A stretch of 37,968 bases of DNA from GCA-003244245 sp036501085. Its GTDB lineage: Bacteria; Actinomycetota; Actinomycetes; Mycobacteriales; Pseudonocardiaceae. Positions 32,086 to 37,968 of the stretch are shown piece by piece (position 1 is the stretch's first letter; every line of letters begins with the position of its first letter). Below the pieces are notes generated by a model. It searched no databases and was not told the origin of the DNA. It saw nothing but the letters and a program-made list of their open reading frames with translations. Where the stretch lies: assembly GCA_036501085.1 (NCBI GenBank), contig DASYAZ010000026.1:1-37968 (forward strand), given 5' to 3'. The position numbers and the translations under genes were made by a program.

Positions 32086-33051
32086 CCCCGAGCCGAGCGC
32101 CTGGTCAACCTGGTGCTGTGCCTGCTGTCCAGCCGGCAGTACCTGCCCGCTGAGCGGATTCGGCGGATCGTGCCCGGCTACGCTGGCACCCCCTCCGACG
32201 AGGCCTTCTTCCGGATGTTCGAGCGGGACAAGGCTGAGCTGCGCGATCTGGGTGTACCGCTGGAGACCGGGCGCACGCCGGGGTCCGAGGCCGGCGAGGG
32301 ATATCGCATCGCGCGCCGGGAGTACGAGCTACCCGATATCGACCTCGAGCCGGACGAGGCCGCCGCGGTCGCGCTGGCCGCTCAGCTGTGGGACTCCCCA
32401 CAGCTGGCTGGGGCCGCGCACCGCGCCCTGCTCAAGCTGCGAGCGGCCGGGGTGGAGGTGGACGCCGAGCCGTCGGTGACCGTGCAGCCACGGGTGCGGG
32501 CCACCGAGCCGGCGCTGATCCCGTTGATCTCAGCCGTTCAGGCCGGCCACGTCGTGCTGTTTCACCACCGTAAACACCCCGCGATGGAGCCGGTGGAACG
32601 CACTGTCGAACCGTGGGGGGTGGTGTCCTGGCGGGGACGGTGGTACGTCGCAGGTCACGATCGGGACCGCAAGGCCAGCCGTTGTTTCCGGATCTCCCGG
32701 ATCGTCGGCCCGGTCCGCACCATCGGTGACCCGGGGGTGGTACAGCGCCCCGCCCAGCTGGATCTGCTCAAGATCGTGGCCGGTTCGGCGGAACCACCGG
32801 CGATGACGCACATCGCACAGTTATGGCTGGCCGAGGGCCGCGGTCAGGGCCTGCGCCGCAAGGCAGCGGTGCTGGGCCCGATGACGGTGGACGGGGTGGC
32901 AGGTGACATCGTCGCGGTCGAGCTGCCCAGCTACGACGTGGCCACCCGGTGGATAGCCGGGCTCGGGCCGGATGTAGTGGTGCTGGAGCCCACTGAGCTG
33001 GCTGAGGCGGTGCGGGCCTGCTTGCTGGCGGCCGCCGGGAGTGCAGGCTGA
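32077..33051 (+). CDS. pafB: WYL-domain transcription regulator PafB
   Basis: 324 aa, half of the PafBC pair that activates the LexA-independent DNA damage response in mycobacteria. N-terminal HTH (RLVNLVLCLLSSRQYLPAER), a WYL domain with the variant GRWYVAGHD, and RCFRISRIVG. The GTG at 32077 gives MSTPRAERL; TACGCT is six bases ahead. The open frame extends upstream through the palindrome, but that region is not protein-like. Its stop overlaps the pafC ATG. It lies behind pafA, although the pathway is separate from pupylation. Confidence 0.94.
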   Translation: MSTPRAERLVNLVLCLLSSRQYLPAERIRRIVPGYAGTPSDEAFFRMFERDKAELRDLGVPLETGRTPGSEAGEGYRIARREYELPDIDLEPDEAAAVALAAQLWDSPQLAGAAHRALLKLRAAGVEVDAEPSVTVQPRVRATEPALIPLISAVQAGHVVLFHHRKHPAMEPVERTVEPWGVVSWRGRWYVAGHDRDRKASRCFRISRIVGPVRTIGDPGVVQRPAQLDLLKIVAGSAEPPAMTHIAQLWLAEGRGQGLRRKAAVLGPMTVDGVAGDIVAVELPSYDVATRWIAGLGPDVVVLEPTELAEAVRACLLAAAGSAG

Positions 33052-34010
33052 TGGCTGGGATCGCTGACCGGTTGCCCCGGTTGCTCGCCCTCGTGCCCTA
33101 CCTGCTGGTGCGCCCGGGCGTACCGATCGAGGAGGTGGCCGCCGACTTCTCGGTCACGGTCCGGCAGCTGCGCCGCGACCTGGAGTTGCTGTGGATGTGC
33201 GGCCTGCCCGGCTACGGGCCCGGCGATCTCATCGACCTGTCCTTCGAGGGTGACACCGTCACCGTCACGTTCGACGCCGGCATGCGGCGCCCGCTACGAC
33301 TGTCCGGCGCAGAGGCAACCGCGCTGGTGGTGGCGTTGCGGGCGCTCCTCGAGACCCCCGGGGTGGATACCGGACCGGTACGCCGGGCGCTGGCCAAGAT
33401 CGAGGTAGCCGCCGGCCAGGCCGACGGGGTGGTCATCGGGCTGGCCACCCGGGAGGAAGCGGCGCTGAGCGCCGTACGCACCGCGCTGGACCAGCGCCGT
33501 GCCCTGCAGATCCGCTACTACACCCCGGCCCGGGACGCGGTGAGCGAGCGCACGGTGGATCCGATGCGCCTGCTTCTGGTCGAAGGACGCAGCTACCTGG
33601 AAGCGTGGTGTCGCCGTGTCGAGGAGGTCCGGCTGTTCCGGCTGGATCGCATCGAGCACATCATCAACCTGGATGAACCGGCGCAGCCACCGCCACACGC
33701 CCGCCCTACCGACGTGTCTGCCCGGCTGTTCCGCGCCCAGCCCGATCAGCAGATCGCCGTGCTGACCCTCGGCCCGAGCGCGCGCTGGGTCGCCGAGTAC
33801 TACCCGGTGGAGGAGCTGATCGAGGGTGAGGGAGGAGCCGCGACCGTGCGGATGCGCTACGCCGAGACCGGATGGATGGTGCGGCTGGTCCTGGGGTTAG
33901 GCGCCGACGCGGTCGTGCAGGAGCCGGCCGAACTGGCCGACGCGGTGCGGCAGCGGGCACTCGATGCGCTGCGCAGATCCACTCACACGTCAGCACACGG
34001 GACAGGCTAG
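33051..34010 (+). CDS. pafC: WYL-domain transcription regulator PafC
   Basis: 319 aa, partner of PafB with the same HTH-WYL plan: MAGIADRLPRLLALVPYLLV, a winged HTH (VAADFSVTVRQLRRDLELLW), and the WYL-type GRSYLEAWCRRVEEVRLFR. Its ATG shares one base with the pafB stop (TGATG), indicating translational coupling. Likely binds the TTGTCRGTG-type promoter boxes found at 22371 and 26954 in this window (inference). Confidence 0.94.
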   Translation: MAGIADRLPRLLALVPYLLVRPGVPIEEVAADFSVTVRQLRRDLELLWMCGLPGYGPGDLIDLSFEGDTVTVTFDAGMRRPLRLSGAEATALVVALRALLETPGVDTGPVRRALAKIEVAAGQADGVVIGLATREEAALSAVRTALDQRRALQIRYYTPARDAVSERTVDPMRLLLVEGRSYLEAWCRRVEEVRLFRLDRIEHIINLDEPAQPPPHARPTDVSARLFRAQPDQQIAVLTLGPSARWVAEYYPVEELIEGEGGAATVRMRYAETGWMVRLVLGLGADAVVQEPAELADAVRQRALDALRRSTHTSAHGTG

Positions 34011-34020
34011 CGTTTCCCGG

Positions 34021-34242
34021 GTGCCCTACCTGATCAGTGCGCTGATAGCTGCTGCCGGTGCCGTTGTGCTGTTCATCGTGCTGCTCCGGCTGGCCGGCAC
34101 CGCCCGCCGGCTGAGCTCAACGGTCCACGGTTGCCGCGCCCACCTCGCCGACCGCGTTGCCCTGCTGGCTGGGCGCATCGCGACCTTGCGGGGGGAGCTG
34201 GACCGCCGCCGGGTGGGTTCCCGTTCGGCCCCAGCCGCGTAG
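34021..34242 (+). CDS. Small membrane protein between pafC and tatA
   Basis: 73 aa from a GTG at 34021. One N-terminal transmembrane segment (YLISALIAAAGAVVLFIVLL), then a basic, Arg- and Leu-rich tail likely cytosolic (GTARRLSSTVHGCR, RIATLRGELDRRR). No family recognised. GC and codon use look like the neighbours. TAGCGT (34008-34013) overlaps the pafC stop and lies seven bases ahead. Its place just before tatA suggests a possible link with Tat, without direct evidence. Confidence 0.6.
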   Translation: MPYLISALIAAAGAVVLFIVLLRLAGTARRLSSTVHGCRAHLADRVALLAGRIATLRGELDRRRVGSRSAPAA

Positions 34243-34282
34243 CATCAACCCCGCACCCGAGACAGAGAAAGGAGGGCTCACC

Positions 34283-34549
34283 ATGGGAATTCCATCCGGC
34301 TGGGAGCTTATCGTGCTCCTCGCTGTGCTGGTCCTGCTGTTCGGAGCGACCAAGCTACCGACCGCCGCCCGGTCCATCGGGCAGACCATCCGGATCTTCA
34401 AGGCCGAAATCAAGAGCAGCCAACCGGAAGATAAGGCGAGTCCACCGGCTCCCGACACCCAGTCGTTACCATCGCCGGAGCCCGTCAGGACCCCAGCCGA
34501 GCAGGCCCGAATCGAGGAATCCCAGCGCAACAACGACACCAGCCGCTGA
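34283..34549 (+). CDS. tatA: Sec-independent protein translocase subunit TatA
   Basis: 88 aa. N-terminal transmembrane helix and hinge WELIVLLAVLVLLFGATKLP, then the amphipathic helix AARSIGQTIRIFKAEI, then a Pro/Ser/Glu-rich polar tail. Forms the pore of the twin-arginine export system. The ATG at 34283 has AAGGAGG seven bases ahead. tatC follows 14 bases later. Confidence 0.95.
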   Translation: MGIPSGWELIVLLAVLVLLFGATKLPTAARSIGQTIRIFKAEIKSSQPEDKASPPAPDTQSLPSPEPVRTPAEQARIEESQRNNDTSR

Positions 34550-34563
34550 CGGTAAGGACTTAG

Positions 34564-35529
34564 GTGAGCGGAATGCGTTTCGCGGCACGGCGCTCTTCCG
34601 CTGGCTCGGGTCGACGACGTAAGAGCAACCCGGACGGTTCCATGACCCTCATGGAGCACCTGTATGAGTTGCGAAACCGGATGTTCATCGCGGTATGTGT
34701 CATTGGCCTCGGCGGCGTCCTCGGATTCATCTGGTGGGGAGTACCGGTATTCGGTCTCCCCAGCCTCGGCAACCTCATCACCGAGCCCTATTGCGCGCTG
34801 CCCCCGACACTGCGGCTGACCCCGAATGCCGGCCGGTGCCAGCTGCTGCAGACCGCTCCCTTCGAGGTGTTCACCCTCCGGATGCAGGTTGGTCTGGCCG
34901 CGGGTGCAGTGGCGACGTCACCGATCTGGATCTACCAGATATGGGCGTTCATCACTCCTGGCTTGTATGCCAAGGAGCGCAAGTTCGCGCTCACGTTCGT
35001 CGGTACGGCCAGTGCTCTTTTCGCAGGTGGCGCTGTGCTCGCCTATTACGTCGTACCCACTGGGTTGTCCTTCCTGGCCAACCTCGGCGGTGGTCAGTTC
35101 ATCACGGCGCTGACCGGCGAGGCCTACATCAGCTTCCTGCTGACCATGCTGGCGGTATTCGGCCTGACCTTCGAGCTGCCGCTGCTGGTGGTCATGCTCA
35201 ACCGGGTTGGTGTGCTGCCCTATGCGAAATTGCGGCGCTGGCAGCGGGGAATCCTGTTCGGGCTGTTCGTCCTGGCCGCCGTTGCCACCCCCGGCAACGA
35301 TCCCATCTCTATGCTGGCGCTGGCCGGCGCACTGGTCGTGCTGTTCGAGACGGCAGTATTGATCGCGCGGGCACACGACCGGGCAGTGGCCCGGAAGCGG
35401 GCGGAACGGGGTTGGGATGATCTCGACCCCGACGAGGCCTCCCCGCTCGATTATCACGCGGAGCCCGCAGCCCCCGAAGACACCGATGAGACCGGTACCA
35501 CTGCGCCCCGTTACGACGACGCGACGTAG
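34564..35529 (+). CDS. tatC: Sec-independent protein translocase subunit TatC
   Basis: 321 aa, six-helix membrane receptor that reads twin-arginine signal peptides. The conserved MTLMEHLYELRNRMF begins helix 1, FTLRMQVGL and IWAFITPGLYAKERKF follow, and LTFELPLLVVMLNRVGVL and ATPGNDPISMLAL lie near the end. A hydrophilic, basic N-terminal extension (RRSSAGSGRRRKSN) and an acidic C-terminal tail (WDDLDPDEASP) are present. GTG start with AAGGA upstream. Confidence 0.95.
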   Translation: MSGMRFAARRSSAGSGRRRKSNPDGSMTLMEHLYELRNRMFIAVCVIGLGGVLGFIWWGVPVFGLPSLGNLITEPYCALPPTLRLTPNAGRCQLLQTAPFEVFTLRMQVGLAAGAVATSPIWIYQIWAFITPGLYAKERKFALTFVGTASALFAGGAVLAYYVVPTGLSFLANLGGGQFITALTGEAYISFLLTMLAVFGLTFELPLLVVMLNRVGVLPYAKLRRWQRGILFGLFVLAAVATPGNDPISMLALAGALVVLFETAVLIARAHDRAVARKRAERGWDDLDPDEASPLDYHAEPAAPEDTDETGTTAPRYDDAT

Positions 35530-35546
35530 CCCTATGATGGCGCGCC

Positions 35547-36428
35547 GTGCGCGTCACGCTGATTGTCAACCCGCATTCCGGCCGGGGAGCGGCGGCACGG
35601 GTGGCGGGCACCGTGGCCAGCATGTTGCGTACCGCGGCACCTGAGCTGGCCGCCACGGTGACCGCCGACGCCGAGGGCACCAGCAGCCTGGCCACCCTGG
35701 CTGCCCAGCGCGGCGACGACGTGCTCGCCGTGCTCGGTGGCGACGGCACTGCGCACCTGGCGGCGCAAGCTCTCGCGGGCACCGCGACGGCGCTGGCGGT
35801 GATCCCCAGCGGGACCGGAAACGACCTGGCGACAGCGCTGGGTATCCCGGTCGATCCCGTGCAGGCGGCCCGGCATGTGGCCGAGCGGTTGCGCACCGGG
35901 CAGCGGCGGCAGCTCGATCTGGGCCGGATTGCGGGCGGGGCCGGCTTCACCACGGTGCTGTGCACGGGTTTCGACGCCTCGGTGAGCGCGCGGGCCAACG
36001 CGATGCGCTGGCCGAGCGGGCCACGCCGCTACGACCTGGCGGTGCTGGCCGAGCTTGCCGCCCTGGCGCCCCGACCGGTCCGGGTGCAAGCCGGGGGCAG
36101 CTCGGTGGAGCGAGAGGCGATCCTCGTCGCGGTCGGCAACGGACCCTGCTACGGCGGTGGTCTGCGAATCACTCCAGATGCCACGCTGGACGACGGCCTG
36201 CTCGACGTGATCGTCATCGCGGCGGTGAGCCGCCGCCGGCTGCTGCGGGTGTTCCCCTCGCTACGCACCGGCTCTCACGTGCACGAGCCCGAGGTGACAG
36301 TGCTGCGCGGGGAGTCCGTGCGCATCGAGTGTGACCAGCACTGGCCGGTGTATGCCGACGGGGAGGCACAGGGCACCCTGCCGGTGACCGTGCACTGTGA
36401 ACCCGGAGCGCTCACCGTCGTCGCCTGA
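35547..36428 (+). CDS. Diacylglycerol/lipid kinase family protein
   Basis: 293 aa. Phosphorylates a lipid (diacylglycerol or similar) by family. Signatures: LIVNPHSGRGAAARV, LGGDGTAHLAAQAL, AVIPSGTGNDLATALGIP and the product-site-like VGNGPCYGGGLRITPDATLDDGLLDV. No PAP2 domain, unlike the fusion at 29076. The GTG at 35547 follows TATGAT (35533-35538) by eight bases, so it is likely leaderless. The last 17 bases overlap, tail to tail, the oxidase gene on the minus strand. Confidence 0.92.
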   Translation: MRVTLIVNPHSGRGAAARVAGTVASMLRTAAPELAATVTADAEGTSSLATLAAQRGDDVLAVLGGDGTAHLAAQALAGTATALAVIPSGTGNDLATALGIPVDPVQAARHVAERLRTGQRRQLDLGRIAGGAGFTTVLCTGFDASVSARANAMRWPSGPRRYDLAVLAELAALAPRPVRVQAGGSSVEREAILVAVGNGPCYGGGLRITPDATLDDGLLDVIVIAAVSRRRLLRVFPSLRTGSHVHEPEVTVLRGESVRIECDQHWPVYADGEAQGTLPVTVHCEPGALTVVA

Positions 36429-37968
36429 ACGGGTCGGTCCCGGGGTGCGACGCGATCCGCATGATCCGCGCGTGAGAAGGGACCCCCGCCTTGCTGAGCA
36501 CGAAGAGCATGTAGTGCCCCGGAGGGCAGATCTGCGGCCGTTCGGGCGCACTGATGGTCACCCGGCCGCCCTCGCAGCGGAACTTGAGAAAATTGATGTG
36601 CTGGCTCTGGTCGGAAGCGTGCGTCACCGTGGGAAGCCGTATCCAGGTGACCTTTCCAATATCCGGGCCCGAGATCTCGAGCGTGAATGTCTCGCCATAA
36701 GCGATTTCCTCGGGCGCTGAGCCGATCTTCGGGCGCGGACCGTGGAACAAATAGGGTGGATGGAAGATCTGTGCGTTGCGGTGACTGTCCAGTGGATCGT
36801 TTGGATCGCCGTCCACGGTGAACTCGCCACCGCCCGCGCTGAGTACCGTCGCATCCGGCAGCAGCACCGCTGTCCCGTGGTAACAGCGATCGACATCTTC
36901 GGCGGCAAGCATTGTCCATTTTTCCGTCACCGGATCCCACAATTCGGCGACGCGGACCGGCTTTCCTGGTCTTAGGTCGTTGAAGCCAGGGCCGCTGGTT
37001 CCTCCTGTCACGAGGACACTCCCGTCCGCGAGGATCGTCGCGCTGTGCTGGCGGCGCGGGAAGTGCATGCTCGCGACCTCACGCCACGCCGGGGGATTAA
37101 CGCAGAGGTCGATGACCTCCGCCGCGGCAGTCGGGCCATCGGTGGCCCCGTCGTTGCCGCCGCCGATGTGGATGACTTTCCCTGCGCCGTACATCACCGA
37201 GGGACCGTACTGTGGCTCCCCGTCCTGCCGTGCTCCCCGCGGCAGCGTCGTCCAGCCATCTTGGCCATCACTGTCGACCATGGAGGCTTCGGCATTCGAC
37301 CCGGACGCGAACACCTGCCCGCTCGGAGCGATGTGGATGCGTGGATACAGCGGGAGGTTGGCGAAGCGGGCGGCCGGAATCCACTGGTGCCCATCCCAGA
37401 TTTGCGGGACATCGTTGATGATGACCCTACCGTTTTCTTTATAGCTCCCCGAGGACACCAGTACGGTCCCGTCCGGGAGCGCTGAGGCGATCGGATACCA
37501 CCGGCGCTCGTTCATGGCGGAAAGCGCTGTCCAGGTGTTGGTGCGGTAGTCGTACACACACGCCTGGTCGAGCCCGTCGCCGTCTGCGATGTGCCCGCCC
37601 ACGGCCAGCAGTCGACCATCGGGTAGAAAGGCATGCCCCGAGCAGAACAGATTGACCTTCGCGCCGTCCGCCCGCTTGGGCTGCGGTGTCGGGGTCAGCT
37701 TCCCGGTTCCCGGGTCCCAGATGTAGGGCGTGCACTCATGCTCGTGCATCGAGCCGATAGCGTGGTCACGCCGTCCCCAGAACAGCACTTTTCCATTCGG
37801 CAACACGTGCGTATGGATCGCGACATTCGGCAGCTCGAATACCGGATCCCACCGTCCCGGATGTGCCCATACGGAACGTCCCGCACGGTCTCCTCCGCCC
37901 GTAGCCGAGATGGCACTTTGTGCTGCGGCGCGGGCATTACCGCTGTCGAGGAATGCGAAGCCCGGGGT
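36412..37968 (-). CDS. Galactose oxidase-like copper radical oxidase (DUF1929), N-terminus outside window
   Basis: At least 518 aa; the 5' part runs off the window edge, so a signal peptide cannot be seen. Kelch-type beta-propeller followed by a C-terminal DUF1929 domain. The residues of a copper-radical site are present in order: Cys in LFCSGHAFLPDGRLLAVGGH (would crosslink), Tyr in ERRWYPIASALPDG, Tyr-His in DRCYHGTAVLLPDA, and His in TVTHASDQSQHINF. This resembles Streptomyces GlxA and glyoxal/galactose oxidases; the substrate is unknown. The upstream frame continues (WDPVFELPNVAIHTHVLPNG), so the visible GTG at 37806 is not the real start. Confidence 0.9.
   Translation of the reverse strand, partial: TPGFAFLDSGNARAAAQSAISATGGGDRAGRSVWAHPGRWDPVFELPNVAIHTHVLPNGKVLFWGRRDHAIGSMHEHECTPYIWDPGTGKLTPTPQPKRADGAKVNLFCSGHAFLPDGRLLAVGGHIADGDGLDQACVYDYRTNTWTALSAMNERRWYPIASALPDGTVLVSSGSYKENGRVIINDVPQIWDGHQWIPAARFANLPLYPRIHIAPSGQVFASGSNAEASMVDSDGQDGWTTLPRGARQDGEPQYGPSVMYGAGKVIHIGGGNDGATDGPTAAAEVIDLCVNPPAWREVASMHFPRRQHSATILADGSVLVTGGTSGPGFNDLRPGKPVRVAELWDPVTEKWTMLAAEDVDRCYHGTAVLLPDATVLSAGGGEFTVDGDPNDPLDSHRNAQIFHPPYLFHGPRPKIGSAPEEIAYGETFTLEISGPDIGKVTWIRLPTVTHASDQSQHINFLKFRCEGGRVTISAPERPQICPPGHYMLFVLSKAGVPSHARIMRIASHPGTDPFRRRR

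Noticed and set aside
1..37968. tRNA/rRNA genes, prophage, insertion sequences
   Set aside because: I saw no cloverleaf, no transposase or integrase motifs and no flanking target duplications anywhere in the window.

Overview
The window is a high-GC actinobacterial chromosome segment. Three things point there: mycothiol synthesis (mshC), a complete Pup-proteasome locus (mpa, dop, pup, prcB, prcA, pafA, pafB, pafC) and Tat genes. Gene order follows the mycobacterial mshC-metH-hisE/hisG-trmI-mpa-dop-pup-prcBA-pafABC-tatAC block, with a PAP2/lipid-kinase fusion between prcA and pafA. A member of the Pseudonocardiales is my best guess, but the sequence does not prove it. Many genes start 6 to 10 bases after a TANNNT box, suggesting leaderless transcripts.

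Layout. 1-650: end-truncated aldo/keto reductase (minus). 703-3796: a conserved trio (histidine-phosphatase-like, DUF3090, SCO1664-like kinase fold) and an MBL-fold hydrolase (plus). 3745-9277: an accessory island, all minus strand, made of two paralogous cassettes. 9824-13257: AAA+ ATPase and VWA protein. 13297-16589: mshC, a phosphatase-family protein and PAC2. 16673-23335: metH, hisE, hisG, RecB-like nuclease, trmI. 23467-34010: Pup-proteasome locus and pafBC. 34021-36428: small membrane protein, tatA, tatC, lipid kinase. 36412-37968: copper-radical (galactose oxidase-like) oxidase, running off the end.

The most unusual part is 3745-9277. Each cassette reads, in transcription order: a glycine-rich small protein behind a conserved leader ending in LPARTVLS; a membrane M50 (site-2-protease-like) metalloprotease fused to a PqqD/RRE-like domain; a lipoprotein. 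The lipoproteins differ: one is a pure Gly-rich repeat, the other a collagen-like Gly-x-x stretch followed by a GIN (DUF2807) beta domain. This looks like a leader-guided, membrane-processed Gly-rich peptide system without recognisable modification enzymes or ABC exporter nearby. In cassette A the leader carries an apparent one-base deletion, so A may be decaying, recoded or mis-sequenced. Inverted repeats lie upstream of both precursors, and a terminator-like hairpin separates precursor B from its protease.

In the core region, the RecB-like nuclease and pup are preceded by sequences resembling the RecA-NDp/PafBC promoter motif (TTGTCRGTG-N8-TANNNT). That would place pup and a repair nuclease under the DNA-damage regulator encoded by pafBC in the same window. 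A long near-identical palindrome occurs right after the stop codons of metH and pafA, and an 18-bp inverted repeat covers the -10 box and start codon of pafB.
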